From the NCBI RefSeq assembly GCF_016185115.1, contig NZ_JACPOF010000030.1, forward strand, positions 62,001-126,000: DNA of 64,000 nt, given 5' to 3'. The position numbers and the translations under genes are program-made. Positions within the stretch are counted from its first letter, which is position 1; every line of letters begins with the position of its first letter. This DNA comes from Polaromonas sp. (GTDB taxonomy: Bacteria > Pseudomonadota > Gammaproteobacteria > Burkholderiales > Burkholderiaceae_C). This document shows positions 25,996 through 35,234 of this stretch, in pieces. Under the pieces are notes generated by a model. It was not told the DNA's origin, did no database searches, and saw only the letters and a list, made by a program, of their open reading frames with translations.

Positions 25996-26943
25996 CTACG
26001 GATTCCAGCGCCGCCAGTATTCAAGCGCGACGCGGTAAGTGTTCACCTGCACCTGCACGGTCTCGTCTATCTTCACGCCGTACCCCCCGGCCATCGAGAA
26101 CGCCAGTGGTATGCGGCGCTGCCAGGCCCAGTCAAAGACGCGGCGGTCACGCGCCTCCAGCCCGTCGCAACTGAGCTTGAGCCGGCCCAGCCTGTCGCCT
26201 TCAAAAGGGTCGGCGCCGGCCAGAAAGAAGACCAGTCCCGGTTCGATGCGGCGTTCAAGCTCTTCCAGGGCGCGCTCCAGCGCCTCCAGATAAGGGCCGT
26301 CAGTGCAGCCGTCCGGCAACTCCACATCCAGGTCGCTGGTCTCCTTGCGGAAGGGAAAGTTCTTCTCGCCGTGGATGGAAAGCGTGAACACGCTGGCGTC
26401 GTTGGCAAAGATGCTGGCCGTGCCGTTGCCCTGGTGCACATCCAGGTCAATGATGGCGACCTGCAGGGGTTTTCTGGACTGTCTGAAATGCCTAGCCCAC
26501 TCCGCCTGCATCAAACGTGCAGCCACTGCGGCATCGTTGAAAACACAAAACCCGCCGCCCTTGTGGGCGTATGAATGGTGCGTGCCGCCGGCCATGTTGC
26601 CGGCCACGCCCTCGGGCCTGCCTGCGCCCAGGCCGAGCGCGACGCGCGACGCAGCCACGGTGGCGCCGGCGGAGCGCCTGGCCCGCTCCGACATGCCCGG
26701 GCTCCAGGGGAAGCCGATCTCACGCTGTGCCGCTGCGGGCAAGGTGCCGTGCGTGATGGCGGCGACATAGGCAGGTGTGTGCACCAGTGCCAGTTCGCCA
26801 TCGCTGGCCGCGGGGGCCTGCGCCATGCGTACCTGCGGCAGTTCGGCCACCACGCGGTCGCGCAGCAGGCCGTATTTGGCCATCGGGAAGCGGTGCCCTT
26901 CAGGCAGGGGCAAGACGAAGTTATCGGCGTAAAAAGCTTTCAA
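25996..26943 (-). CDS. Histone deacetylase-family (acetylpolyamine/acetoin-type) hydrolase
   Basis: About 315 residues. The zinc-dependent deacetylase core is intact: GTHHSYAHKGGGFCVFNDAA with the His pair, IIDLDVHQGNGTASIF with the zinc Asp-X-His, and LAGADPFEGDRLGRLKLS with the second zinc Asp. A closing SMAGGYG supplies the usual Gly-Gly-Tyr. Bacterial members deacetylate acetylpolyamines, proteins or small amides. The TTG start (KAFYADNFVLPLP follows) is preferred because relatives begin there and GGAAAG lies upstream; an ATG at 27060 would add 39 unrelated residues. It is divergent from the phasin gene. Confidence 0.85.
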   Translation of the reverse strand: MKAFYADNFVLPLPEGHRFPMAKYGLLRDRVVAELPQVRMAQAPAASDGELALVHTPAYVAAITHGTLPAAAQREIGFPWSPGMSERARRSAGATVAASRVALGLGAGRPEGVAGNMAGGTHHSYAHKGGGFCVFNDAAVAARLMQAEWARHFRQSRKPLQVAIIDLDVHQGNGTASIFANDASVFTLSIHGEKNFPFRKETSDLDVELPDGCTDGPYLEALERALEELERRIEPGLVFFLAGADPFEGDRLGRLKLSCDGLEARDRRVFDWAWQRRIPLAFSMAGGYGVKIDETVQVQVNTYRVALEYWRRWNP

Positions 26944-27093
26944 GAGACTTTCCGGGGGACTGGTGACACAAAGCGTTTTCGCTGGAGAAAGCGGGTTTTC
27001 AAAGGCCTGAAATAGGGCGTCGCAACTAAAATGGTGCAGCGCAACAAAAAGTGCTTGCATGCGCTGCGGGTAATCCCTATACTTCAGGTCATG

Positions 27094-27107
27094 TTGCAGT
27101 GCAGCAA
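27094..27107. promoter_or_regulatory. Candidate PhaR-type operator upstream of the phasin gene
   Basis: The string TTGCAGTGCAGCAA is close to an inverted repeat, with a related half-site GCGCAGCAACT just downstream. PhaR, the PHB-responsive repressor of phasin genes, binds TGC/GCA-rich palindromes. It lies about 55-65 bp before the phasin ATG. No phaR gene is in the window. Confidence 0.4.
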
Positions 27108-27160
27108 TTCAGCGCAGCAACTAGTTTTCAAACCCTTATTCACTATATTGGAGATTAATT

Positions 27161-27703
27161 ATGCTGACCGCTGAACAAATCATCGCTTCCCACAAAGCCA
27201 ACATCGAAACCCTGTTTGGTCTGACCCACAAGGCCTTTGAAGGCGTTGAGAAGCTGGTCGAGCTGAACGTGCAAGCCACCAAGGCAGCCCTGGCAGAAAC
27301 CGCAAACCACACGCAAGCCGTGCTGGGCGTGAAAGACGCACAGGAACTGCTGGCCCTGCAAGCTGGTATGGTCCAGCCCCTGGCTGAAAAGACCGCTGCC
27401 TACAGCCGTCACCTGTATGACATCGCGTCAAGCGCTGGCGCCGACATCGGCAAGACCTTCGAAGCTCAATCCGCTGAAGCCCAGAAAAAGGTTTTGGGCC
27501 TGGTCGACAACGCTGCCAAGAACGCACCTGCCGGTTCCGAAACCGCTGTGGCCGTCATGAAGAGCGCAGTCGCTGCCGCCAACAACGCCTTCGAATCCAT
27601 GCAAAAGGCTGTCAAGCAAGCCACCGACATGGCAGAAGCCAACTTCAACACCGTGGCTGCTTCCGCAGTGAGCGCCACCAAGACCGCCACCAAAAAGCGT
27701 TAA
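27161..27703 (+). CDS. phaP: Phasin family protein (PHB granule-associated)
   Basis: 180 residues, alanine/lysine-rich and almost entirely amphipathic helix. [20 protein letters not shown] and [20 protein letters not shown] are typical of the betaproteobacterial phasin family. It coats polyhydroxybutyrate granules and controls their size. GGAG lies eight bases before the start. A strong terminator follows at 27802. Lysine-rich tail TATKKR. Confidence 0.92.
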   Translation: MLTAEQIIASHKANIETLFGLTHKAFEGVEKLVELNVQATKAALAETANHTQAVLGVKDAQELLALQAGMVQPLAEKTAAYSRHLYDIASSAGADIGKTFEAQSAEAQKKVLGLVDNAAKNAPAGSETAVAVMKSAVAAANNAFESMQKAVKQATDMAEANFNTVAASAVSATKTATKKR

Positions 27704-27801
27704 TTCGCTGATGGCGAGTCCGGACGGGTTGCCTTCAAGGCGGCCCTCCTGAACCGGTTGTCTCCTCGGATCCGTTCGAAATTCTTTTCATGGATCCAGT
27801 T

Positions 27802-27831
27802 AAGCCCAGTCTCGCGACTGGGCTTTTTTTT
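27802..27831 (+). terminator. Intrinsic terminator after phaP
   Basis: A 10-bp stem AAGCCCAGTC/GACTGGGCTT with a TCGC loop and a run of T, about 100 bp after the stop. Confidence 0.85.
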
Positions 27832-28005
27832 GCCCGCTTCTAGTCTGCTTCCTGCCTGCGTGTCGGCCTTGCCAGGCTACTCAAAACGCAGCACCACCAA
27901 TTTTTAATGTATACAGCAATTTTTTAATGTATACGTTAATATTTCGTCAAAAGTTAATATGCAAGTTAACTTTTAGGCTGCCGGCGGGTCCGCGGGCTGA
28001 AAATT

Positions 28006-28087
28006 GCCTCCAAAAAGCCGGTTTTAACCTGTCAAATAGGCCTCCAGACCAATATACACGCACGTGAGCAGCTATGAAAACCATAGC
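28006..28087 (+). repeat. Dispersed ~85-bp repeat, copy B
   Basis: Same family and orientation as copy A: gcctcc, ggcctcca, gcacgtgagcagctat, then the terminal hairpin gctat/atagc (28071-28075 and 28083-28087) with a 7-base loop of unrelated sequence. Upstream (27897-28005) is an AT-rich module with a doubled tttttaatgtatac string, then tttaggctgccgg, which also matches the region upstream of copy A. The 436-bp gap 27704-28139 therefore holds the phaP terminator and this element; no gene was seen. Confidence 0.75.
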
Positions 28088-28139
28088 ACCTTCACACTTG
28101 CGCCGCGTCCAAAACTGCGCCCCGGGCTGTGGTTGAGGG

Positions 28140-29072
28140 CTAGCGGCCTGCCGCCGCAGCCTCCAGCTTCGCCCTCAGGGCAGGCAGCGCCGCCTGCATG
28201 GCCGCCCTGCCCGAGTCGATGGCGCGCTGGCGTGCCGAAAAGTCGGCACTCTTCAGGCCGGTCAGTGAGGGCCGCACCACCACGTCAGCGTCTTTCAGCT
28301 CGTACTGGTTGATGGTTTTGCCCATGATGGCAAAGGTCTGCAGCAGGATCTGCAGTGTGTCGCCGGCCGGGTTGCCATCTGGCGGGCTGGAGATATCGAC
28401 GGCCACGACCACATCGGCGCCCATCTGCCGCGCATAACGCACCGGCACGGGTGACACCAGCCCGCCATCAACGTATTCACGCCCGTTGATCTTGACCGGC
28501 ACAAACACCGCAGGCACTGCGCTTGACGCACGCACCGCCGTGCCGGTGTCGCCGCGCTGGAACAGTACCGCCTGGCCGCTGTTCAGGTCGGTCGCCACAA
28601 TGCCCAGCGGCATGGGCATGTTTTCGATGAGCTTCCCGGCGACCAGGTCGTTCACATACCGCGCCAGTGCATCGCCCCTGAACATGCCGCGGCCAAGGAT
28701 GGGCAGCATCCAGTCGGTGATGGCAACCTCCTCCATGTTGAGCGCCGTCTGCTGCAACTGCGCGCTGGTCTTGCCGCTGGCGTACAGCGCGGCAACCAGG
28801 CTGCCCGCAGAGGTGCCCACCACCAGTTGCGGTTTCAGGCCGGCTTCTTCCAGCACGGCGATCACGCCCACATGCGCAAAGCCCCGCGCCGCGCCGCCGC
28901 CCAGCGCCAGGCCGATTTTGGGTGCCCTTTTCGATGCCGTGCTGTCAGCGGCAGTCGCGGCGGTGCCCGGCATAAACGAGGGCGTTGAACAGGCGGCCAG
29001 CAAGGCCGATAAAGCCAGGGTTGCCAGCACGGCAGCGCGCCTGGGCAGTTTTTTAAAATCAGGAGAGGTCAT
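28140..29072 (-). CDS. Patatin-like phospholipase lipoprotein
   Basis: 310 residues. The signal peptide ends in a lipobox (LLAACS), so it is an envelope lipoprotein. The patatin fold is clear: oxyanion loop GLALGGGAARGFAHVG, nucleophile elbow VVGTSAGSLVAAL (Ser of GTSAG) and catalytic Asp in DGGLVSPVPV. These enzymes hydrolyse acyl ester bonds of lipids; RssA/YchK-like cytoplasmic relatives lack the lipobox. It is divergent from the hydroxyacyl-CoA dehydrogenase gene across 125 bp. Confidence 0.88.
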   Translation of the reverse strand: MTSPDFKKLPRRAAVLATLALSALLAACSTPSFMPGTAATAADSTASKRAPKIGLALGGGAARGFAHVGVIAVLEEAGLKPQLVVGTSAGSLVAALYASGKTSAQLQQTALNMEEVAITDWMLPILGRGMFRGDALARYVNDLVAGKLIENMPMPLGIVATDLNSGQAVLFQRGDTGTAVRASSAVPAVFVPVKINGREYVDGGLVSPVPVRYARQMGADVVVAVDISSPPDGNPAGDTLQILLQTFAIMGKTINQYELKDADVVVRPSLTGLKSADFSARQRAIDSGRAAMQAALPALRAKLEAAAAGR

Positions 29073-29124
29073 GGATATCCAGAGGCAGGAAGGACTTCAT
29101 TTTGCCTCCGGGCTTGCGTCATAA

Positions 29125-29146
29125 TTGACCTTTACGTAAACGTCAA
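29125..29146. promoter_or_regulatory. 22-bp palindromic operator, LiuR-like
   Basis: Inverted repeat with arms TTGAC/GTCAA around the core TTTACGTAAA; only the two bases between arm and core break the symmetry. Core and arms resemble sites of the MerR-family regulator LiuR, which controls branched-chain amino-acid degradation. It lies 52 bp before the type II hydroxyacyl-CoA dehydrogenase start, a gene of that pathway. No LiuR gene is in the window, so the regulator identity is inference. Confidence 0.5.
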
Positions 29147-29197
29147 TCTGGCGCCGCCGTACTCACCCACTTATTCATTTTTCAAGGAAGACATCTC

Positions 29198-29956
29198 ATG
29201 GACATCGCAGGCAAGGTATTTATCGTCACCGGTGGCGCTTCAGGTCTGGGCGAAGGCACGGCGCGCATGCTGGCTGAAAACGGCGGCAAAGTCGTCATCG
29301 CTGACATGCAGATTGAAAAAGGCGAAGCGGTTGCGAAAGAAATCGGCGGCGCCTTCGTCAAGTGCGATGTGAGCCAGGAAGCCGATGGCCAGGCCGTCGT
29401 GGCCAAGGCTGTCTCCCTGGGCAAACTGATGGGTCTGGTCAACTGCGCCGGTATCGCTACCGGCGAAAAAACCGTGGGCAAAAACGGTGCACACGGCCTG
29501 GCCGTGTTCAACAAGACCATCACCGTCAACCTGATCGGCAGCTTCAACATGATTCGCCTGGCGGCTGACGCCATGTGCAAGAACGAGCCTGAAGCCACTG
29601 GCGAGCGCGGCGTGCTGATCTCCACCGCTTCTGTTGCCGCCTATGACGGCCAGATCGGCCAGGCAGCCTACAGCGCCTCAAAAGGCGGCGTGGTCGGCAT
29701 GACCCTGCCGATTGCCCGCGACCTGGCCCGTAACGGCATCCGCAACATGACGATTGCCCCAGGCATCTTCGGCACGCCCATGATGTTCGGCATGCCCAAG
29801 GAAGTCCAGGATTCGCTGGCTGCGGCCGTGCCCTTCCCAAGCCGTCTGGGCACCCCGCAGGACTACGCCAAGCTGGCCAAACACATCATTGAAAACGACA
29901 TGCTCAACGGCGAAGTGATTCGCCTCGACGGCGCGATCCGCCTCGCACCGAAATAA
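29198..29956 (+). CDS. 3-hydroxy-2-methylbutyryl-CoA dehydrogenase (type II HADH, SDR family)
   Basis: 252 residues. Short-chain dehydrogenase with the NAD motif [20 protein letters not shown], catalytic Ser in [11 protein letters not shown] and the YSASKGG Tyr/Lys pair. The region [14 protein letters not shown] and [14 protein letters not shown] match human HSD17B10-like type II enzymes, which act in isoleucine and branched fatty acid degradation. Strong protein-level fit to that subgroup; general SDR activity is certain. It sits behind a palindromic operator typical of branched-chain catabolism genes. Confidence 0.9.
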   Translation: MDIAGKVFIVTGGASGLGEGTARMLAENGGKVVIADMQIEKGEAVAKEIGGAFVKCDVSQEADGQAVVAKAVSLGKLMGLVNCAGIATGEKTVGKNGAHGLAVFNKTITVNLIGSFNMIRLAADAMCKNEPEATGERGVLISTASVAAYDGQIGQAAYSASKGGVVGMTLPIARDLARNGIRNMTIAPGIFGTPMMFGMPKEVQDSLAAAVPFPSRLGTPQDYAKLAKHIIENDMLNGEVIRLDGAIRLAPK

Positions 29957-30079
29957 GTCGCCGCCGGGCAGGACGGGAGCCTGCCCGCCCTTACCGGCGC
30001 TTTCAAAATGGCTGGCGTCCGACAGCGCGCAATTCCCCCGGCGGCTTAACATGGCCCACATCCAAGCCAAGGGGATTAC

Positions 30080-31966
30080 ATGAAACGCCTGATCACGCCA
30101 CTTCTGCTCACAGCAACGCTGGCCGCCGTACTCACGGCCTGCTCAAGCACCTCTTCGTCATCGCTGGGCAGCTTCAGCTACACCACCCCCGACCAGCCCG
30201 AGGGCTCGTCCGGCTATACCGAAAAGCCCGGCTGGGCGACCAGCAAATACTCGGTCGCCGCGGCCAACCCGCTGGCCACCGATGCGGGCTACCAGATCCT
30301 GAAAGCCGGCGGCTCGGCCGTCGATGCAGCGATTGCAGTGCAGATGGTGCTGGCCCTGGTCGAGCCGCAATCGAGTGGCATTGCCGGCGGCTCATTCCTG
30401 CTGCACTACAACGGCAAGGATGTCGAAGCCTTCGACGGCCGCGAAACTGCGCCTGCCGCCGCAACGGACAAACTCTTCATAGGCGCAGACGGCAAACCCA
30501 TGGCGTTTTACGACGCCGTGGTGGGTGGCCGCTCGGTCGGCACACCCGGTGCTGTCCGCATGCTGGAGATGGCGCACAAGCAGTACGGCAAGCTGCCCTG
30601 GGCGCAGCTCTTTCAGCCCGCCATCAGGCTGTCGGAAGACGGCTTCAAGGTCAGCCGCAGGCTTTACACCCTGCTGGTGCCTGAAGTGCACCTGAAAAAA
30701 GACCCGGTCGCCCTCGCCTATTTTTATGATGCGAACGGCCGGCCCTGGCCGGTGGGCCATCTGCTGAAAAACCCCGAGCTGGCCGCCGTGCTCAAGCAGA
30801 TCGCGGCCAACGGATCAAAAGCGCTGCTTGAAGGCGAGGTCGCACAGGCCATCGTCGACAAGGTACAAAAACACCCGACCAACCCGGGCCAGCTCAGCAT
30901 GGCCGACCTGGCTGGCTACCAGCCCAAAAAGCGCGACCCGCTGTGCTACGACTATGCAGCAGCCGGCAAAAACTACCGCATGTGCGGCATGCCGCCGCCC
31001 AGCTCTGGCGCAATTGCCATTGGGCAGATCCTGGGCATGCTGAACACCACGCCGGCCGCCACCCTGCCGCCGCTGCGCACCATGACAGACACCGGCATAC
31101 GCTGCATACGCGCGCCCTGCCCCAGCCAGATGGAAAGCGTGCTGCCAAGCCCCGACTGGCTGCACCTGTACACCGAGGCATCGCGCCTGGCCTATGCAGA
31201 CCGCGCGCAATACCTGGGCGACCCCGACTTTGTGCAGCCACCCGCAGGCAGCTGGATGAGCTTGCTGGAGCCCGCCTACCTGGCCAGCCGCGCAAAACTG
31301 ATAGGCCAGCAAAGCATGAGGACCGCGACCCCGGGCCGGCCTGGTGGCGTGCAATCCAGTTATGCGCCGATGCCTGACCAGATCGAATACGGCACCTCGC
31401 ACATTTCCATCATCGACCCGTACGGCAATGCGATTGCCATGACGACCACCATTGAAGACGCCTGGGGCTCGCGGCAGATGGTGAACCGGGGCAAAGGGCT
31501 GGCTGGCGGCTTTTTGCTCAACAACGAACTCACCGACTTCAGCTTTGCGCCCACCGATGCATCAGGCGCGCCCATTGCCAACCGGGTTCAGGGCGGCAAG
31601 CGGCCGCGTTCGTCCATGGCGCCGACGCTGGTGTTCGACAAGGCCACCGGCCAGTTGGTCATGACCACCGGCAGCCCGGGCGGCGCGGTCATCATCCACT
31701 TCACGGGCAAGACGCTGTACGGCGTGCTGAATTGGGGTCTGAACATCCAGCAGGCCATCAACCTGCCCAATTTCGGTTCACTCAACGGCCCGACCCTGCT
31801 CGAAGCCGGGCGCTTCCCGCCCTCCACCGCTGAAGCGCTGCGCGCACGCGGCCATGAAGTGCGCGAACAGGACATGACCAGCGGCCTGCAGGGCATACAG
31901 CGCACGCCCAACGGCTTTTTCGGCGGCGCCGACCCGCGCCGGGAAGGCATTGTGATGGGCGAGTGA
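30080..31966 (+). CDS. ggt: Gamma-glutamyltransferase, lipoprotein form
   Basis: 628 residues. The N terminus is a signal peptide with lipobox (VLTACS), so the enzyme is likely anchored in the periplasm. The gamma-glutamyltransferase core includes GGSAVDAAIAVQMVLALVEP, FDGRETAPAAA, and the autoprocessing site with Thr439 in YGTSHISIIDP. Canonical enzymes have Thr-Thr-His there; here the second position is Ser, which is tolerated in some relatives. A Cys-containing insert (RCIRAPCPSQ) lies in the large-subunit part. It cleaves glutathione or gamma-glutamyl amides. Single-gene unit. Confidence 0.9.
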   Translation: MKRLITPLLLTATLAAVLTACSSTSSSSLGSFSYTTPDQPEGSSGYTEKPGWATSKYSVAAANPLATDAGYQILKAGGSAVDAAIAVQMVLALVEPQSSGIAGGSFLLHYNGKDVEAFDGRETAPAAATDKLFIGADGKPMAFYDAVVGGRSVGTPGAVRMLEMAHKQYGKLPWAQLFQPAIRLSEDGFKVSRRLYTLLVPEVHLKKDPVALAYFYDANGRPWPVGHLLKNPELAAVLKQIAANGSKALLEGEVAQAIVDKVQKHPTNPGQLSMADLAGYQPKKRDPLCYDYAAAGKNYRMCGMPPPSSGAIAIGQILGMLNTTPAATLPPLRTMTDTGIRCIRAPCPSQMESVLPSPDWLHLYTEASRLAYADRAQYLGDPDFVQPPAGSWMSLLEPAYLASRAKLIGQQSMRTATPGRPGGVQSSYAPMPDQIEYGTSHISIIDPYGNAIAMTTTIEDAWGSRQMVNRGKGLAGGFLLNNELTDFSFAPTDASGAPIANRVQGGKRPRSSMAPTLVFDKATGQLVMTTGSPGGAVIIHFTGKTLYGVLNWGLNIQQAINLPNFGSLNGPTLLEAGRFPPSTAEALRARGHEVREQDMTSGLQGIQRTPNGFFGGADPRREGIVMGE

Positions 31967-32034
31967 TTGCACTTTGTGCGAACATCGATTGCTTGCCATC
32001 TGACTGAAATTTCTACCGCTTCTGGAGTCACAAC

Positions 32035-33072
32035 ATGCTGAACACCCTTAAAAAACACTGGTTGGCCACCGGCGCACTCTGCGCGATGGCCGCGCTGGCA
32101 GTCCCCGCACACGCCGGCAAAACGCTTGACGCCATCAAGGCCCGCGGCCAGCTGGTCTGCGGTGTCAGCAGCGGCGTGGCAGGTTTCTCGCAAGCTGACA
32201 GTGCCGGCAAGTGGTCGGGCATCGACGTGGACGTCTGCCGTGCGATTGCCGCCAGCGTGCTGGGTGATGCCAACAAGGTCAAATGGGTGCCGCTGGTGTC
32301 ACAGCAGCGTTTTGCGGCACTGCAATCTGGCGAGGTCGACATCCTGTCGCGCAACACCACCTGGACCATGACACGCGATGTGTCGCTGGGCCTGGCGTTT
32401 ACTGGGGTGGTGTATTACGACGGCCAGGGCTTTATGGTGCCCACCAAGAGCAAGGTCAAAAGCGCCAAACAGCTCAAAGGCGCAACGGTCTGCGTACAGT
32501 CGGGCACCACGACAGAAAAAAACCTCAGCGAGTTCTCGCGCATCAACAACCTGAACATCAAACCCGTGGTGTTTGAAAAGTTCGACGCTGCCAATGCGGC
32601 TTATTTCTCGGGCCGCTGCCAGGCTTACACGACAGACGCTTCGGGCCTCGCCTCCATCCGCAACAAGGAAGCCAAGACGCCTGCCGATCATGTGGTGTTG
32701 CCAGAGCTGATCTCAAAGGAACCTCTCGGCCCCGCCGTACGCCGTGGTGACGACGAGTTTTTTGCAATCACCAAATGGGTGGTTTTTGGCCTCATCGAAG
32801 CCGAGGAATACGGCGTGACGCAAGCCAATGTCGATACCCTGCAAAAAGACAGCAAGGACCCCAACATCGGCCGCCTGCTGGGCACTACGGAAGACACCGG
32901 CAAGCTGCTGGGCCTGGACAAGGACTGGCTGGCACGCGCCATCAAGGCCAGCGGCAACTACGGCGAGATGTTTGAACGCAATGTCGGCCCCAAGAGCCCG
33001 CTGGGCCTGCCGCGCGGCAGCAACAACCTTTGGTCCAAAGGCGGCTTGATGTACGCCCCCCCAGTGAGATGA
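32035..33072 (+). CDS. aapJ: General L-amino-acid ABC transporter, periplasmic binding protein
   Basis: 345 residues with a cleavable signal peptide (TGALCAMAALAVPAHA). The SBP family 3 signature follows (LDAIKARGQLVCGVSSGVAG, WSGIDVDVCRAIAASVL). It also has SLGLAFTGVVYYDGQGFMVP and EPLGPAVRRGDDEFFAITKW, as in AapJ/BztA. It binds a broad set of polar amino acids. First gene of aapJQMP; the next gene starts 11 bp after its stop. Confidence 0.93.
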   Translation: MLNTLKKHWLATGALCAMAALAVPAHAGKTLDAIKARGQLVCGVSSGVAGFSQADSAGKWSGIDVDVCRAIAASVLGDANKVKWVPLVSQQRFAALQSGEVDILSRNTTWTMTRDVSLGLAFTGVVYYDGQGFMVPTKSKVKSAKQLKGATVCVQSGTTTEKNLSEFSRINNLNIKPVVFEKFDAANAAYFSGRCQAYTTDASGLASIRNKEAKTPADHVVLPELISKEPLGPAVRRGDDEFFAITKWVVFGLIEAEEYGVTQANVDTLQKDSKDPNIGRLLGTTEDTGKLLGLDKDWLARAIKASGNYGEMFERNVGPKSPLGLPRGSNNLWSKGGLMYAPPVR

Positions 33073-33082
33073 CGGGCATCGG

Positions 33083-34117
33083 GTGACATTAAAAGAAGAT
33101 GGATTGATCCCGCCAAGGCCGCCAGCTCCCGGGCGGCCTTTCTCATGGCGTGGGGCGAAAGCGCGCGGCATTGTCTACCAGTTGCTGGCCGTCGCAGTCA
33201 TAGCCCTGCTTGGCTGGCTGCTCGTCAGCAACACGCTGGCCAATATGCGGGCACGCGGCATACAGAGCGGTTTTGATTTTCTCTCGCAGTCCGCCGGTTT
33301 TGACATTGGCGAGAACTGGTTCAACTATGAGGCGACCAGCCCCTACTGGAAGGCTTTTCTGGTGGGCCTGATGAATACCCTGCGTGTGGCCGTCATCGGC
33401 TGTGTGCTGGCAACACTGCTGGGCACGCTGCTGGGGGTTGCAAGGTTCTCGCGCAATGCACTGTTGCGCGGCCTGAGCTACGCTTACGTCGAGCTGTTCC
33501 GCAACATTCCGCTGCTGCTGCAATTGCTGGTGTGGTACCTGCTGTTCGTCGAATACCTGCCTGCGGCGAATGAAGCGCTCAACATTGGCAAGTTTATTTT
33601 CCTTAGCAAGAACGGCCTGGCTTTTCCGTCCTTTGTCTGGGAACAGGGGCACCTGGTTTTTCAGGTGCCGGTTGCCGGCGAGATACAGGTCGAGGGCGGC
33701 GGCAGCCTCAGCCCCGAGTTCATGGCTGTGTTGCTGGGCCTTGTGTTCTACACCTCAGCATTCATTGCTGAAGTGGTGCGGGCCGGTATTGCATCGGTGC
33801 CGGCAGGCCAGCGCGAGGCCGGTGCATCCATAGGCCTTTCGCGTGCCCGCACCATGCGCCTCATCGTGTTGCCGCAAGCACTTCGCCTCATCATTCCGCC
33901 GCTGACCAACCAGTACCTCAACCTGACCAAAAATTCATCGCTGGCGGTGGCAGTGGGCTACCCGGAACTGGTGTCGATTGCCAACACGTCCATGAACCAG
34001 TCAGGCCGCGCTGTTGAATGTATTGCCATCATCATGGCGGTCTACCTGACGCTGTCGCTCATCACCTCGGCGCTGATGAACTGGTTTAACCGCCGCGCGG
34101 CGATAAAGGAACGCTAG
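33083..34117 (+). CDS. aapQ: General L-amino-acid ABC transporter permease
   Basis: 344 residues with a GTG start. A cytoplasmic Pro/Arg-rich N terminus is followed by a first helix (VYQLLAVAVIALLGWLLVSN), a large periplasmic segment and the permease core with the inner-membrane EAA-type loop REAGASIGLSRARTMRLIVL and PQALRLIIPPLTNQYLNL. The long periplasmic loop is typical of AapQ/BztB. It pairs with AapM. Confidence 0.92.
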   Translation: MTLKEDGLIPPRPPAPGRPFSWRGAKARGIVYQLLAVAVIALLGWLLVSNTLANMRARGIQSGFDFLSQSAGFDIGENWFNYEATSPYWKAFLVGLMNTLRVAVIGCVLATLLGTLLGVARFSRNALLRGLSYAYVELFRNIPLLLQLLVWYLLFVEYLPAANEALNIGKFIFLSKNGLAFPSFVWEQGHLVFQVPVAGEIQVEGGGSLSPEFMAVLLGLVFYTSAFIAEVVRAGIASVPAGQREAGASIGLSRARTMRLIVLPQALRLIIPPLTNQYLNLTKNSSLAVAVGYPELVSIANTSMNQSGRAVECIAIIMAVYLTLSLITSALMNWFNRRAAIKER

Positions 34118-34121
34118 GTCA

Positions 34122-35234
34122 ATGGCCCAGGTTTTTCGGCCCATTCCAGCACGAGCCGCGCCTGTGCACACCACTGGCGTGATGGCGCGCTTGCGGGCCA
34201 ACTTTTTCTCGAACGCGCCGAATGCCGTCATCACCCTGCTTTTGCTGGCACTGGCCCTGTGGCTGCTGTTCAAAGCCATCGACTGGGGCGTGCTGCATGC
34301 GGTGTTTGCGGCTGACGCAGACCGCTGCCAGGCAGCGCGCGGCATGGGCGCATGCTGGGGCGTGATCAACGAGAAGGCGCGCTTCATCCTCCTCGGCCGC
34401 TACCCCCAGGAAGAACAGTGGCGGCCCGTGCTGGCCAGCTTTGCGTTGATGGCGCCGGTGTTTGCAAGTTGCAGCAGACGCTTCTGGAAACCGTCGCTCG
34501 CCCTGGTCTGGGCAGCGGGGCTGGCCGTGTTTTTTGGGCTGATGGGCGGCGGCGTGGCAGGGCTGGGGAAGGTGCCTACAGACCTGTGGGGCGGGCTGCC
34601 GCTGACCCTGATGCTGAGCGTGCTGTCCATGGTGCTGGCTTTTCCGCTCTCGGTGCTGGTGGCGCTTGGTAGGCGCTCCAGCCTTCCGGCCATACGTTCG
34701 CTCTGCCTGGCCTACATTGAATTGATACGCGGTGTGCCCCTCATCTCTGTGCTGTTCATGGCGTCCTTCATGTTTCCGCTGTTCATGCCCGTGGGCAAAA
34801 CGCCCGATGTGCTGGTCAGGGTGGTCATAGGCATCACGCTGTTTGTGGCGGCCTACATGGCAGAAATCATTCGCGGAGGCCTGCAGACCGTGGGGCGCGG
34901 CCAAATCGAAGCTGCGGCCAGCATGGGCCTGTCGTACTGGCAGGCGCAGCGCAGGATCATCCTGCCGCAAGCGCTGGCTGCCGTTGTACCAAGCATCGTC
35001 AACAACTTCATCTCGCTGTTCAAGGACACCTCGCTCGTCACCATCGTGTCGCTGTACGAGCTGACCGGGGCGCTGTCGCTCGCGCTGGGCTCTGACCCGA
35101 ACTGGCGGCCCTTCAAGATCGAGGCTTACCTGTTTATCGCCGCCATCTACTTCGCCTTCTGCTACGCCATGTCACGCTACAGCCTGCGGCTTGAAAAACG
35201 GCTGGCGCACAGCGCGCACAAAAACAATGACTGA
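34122..35234 (+). CDS. aapM: General L-amino-acid ABC transporter permease
   Basis: 370 residues, second permease. It has eight-plus hydrophobic segments, an extra Cys-containing periplasmic loop ([20 protein letters not shown]) that is typical of AapM/BztC, and the EAA loop [20 protein letters not shown]. It starts 4 bp after aapQ and its stop overlaps the aapP start by eight bases, indicating coupled translation. Confidence 0.92.
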   Translation: MAQVFRPIPARAAPVHTTGVMARLRANFFSNAPNAVITLLLLALALWLLFKAIDWGVLHAVFAADADRCQAARGMGACWGVINEKARFILLGRYPQEEQWRPVLASFALMAPVFASCSRRFWKPSLALVWAAGLAVFFGLMGGGVAGLGKVPTDLWGGLPLTLMLSVLSMVLAFPLSVLVALGRRSSLPAIRSLCLAYIELIRGVPLISVLFMASFMFPLFMPVGKTPDVLVRVVIGITLFVAAYMAEIIRGGLQTVGRGQIEAAASMGLSYWQAQRRIILPQALAAVVPSIVNNFISLFKDTSLVTIVSLYELTGALSLALGSDPNWRPFKIEAYLFIAAIYFAFCYAMSRYSLRLEKRLAHSAHKNND

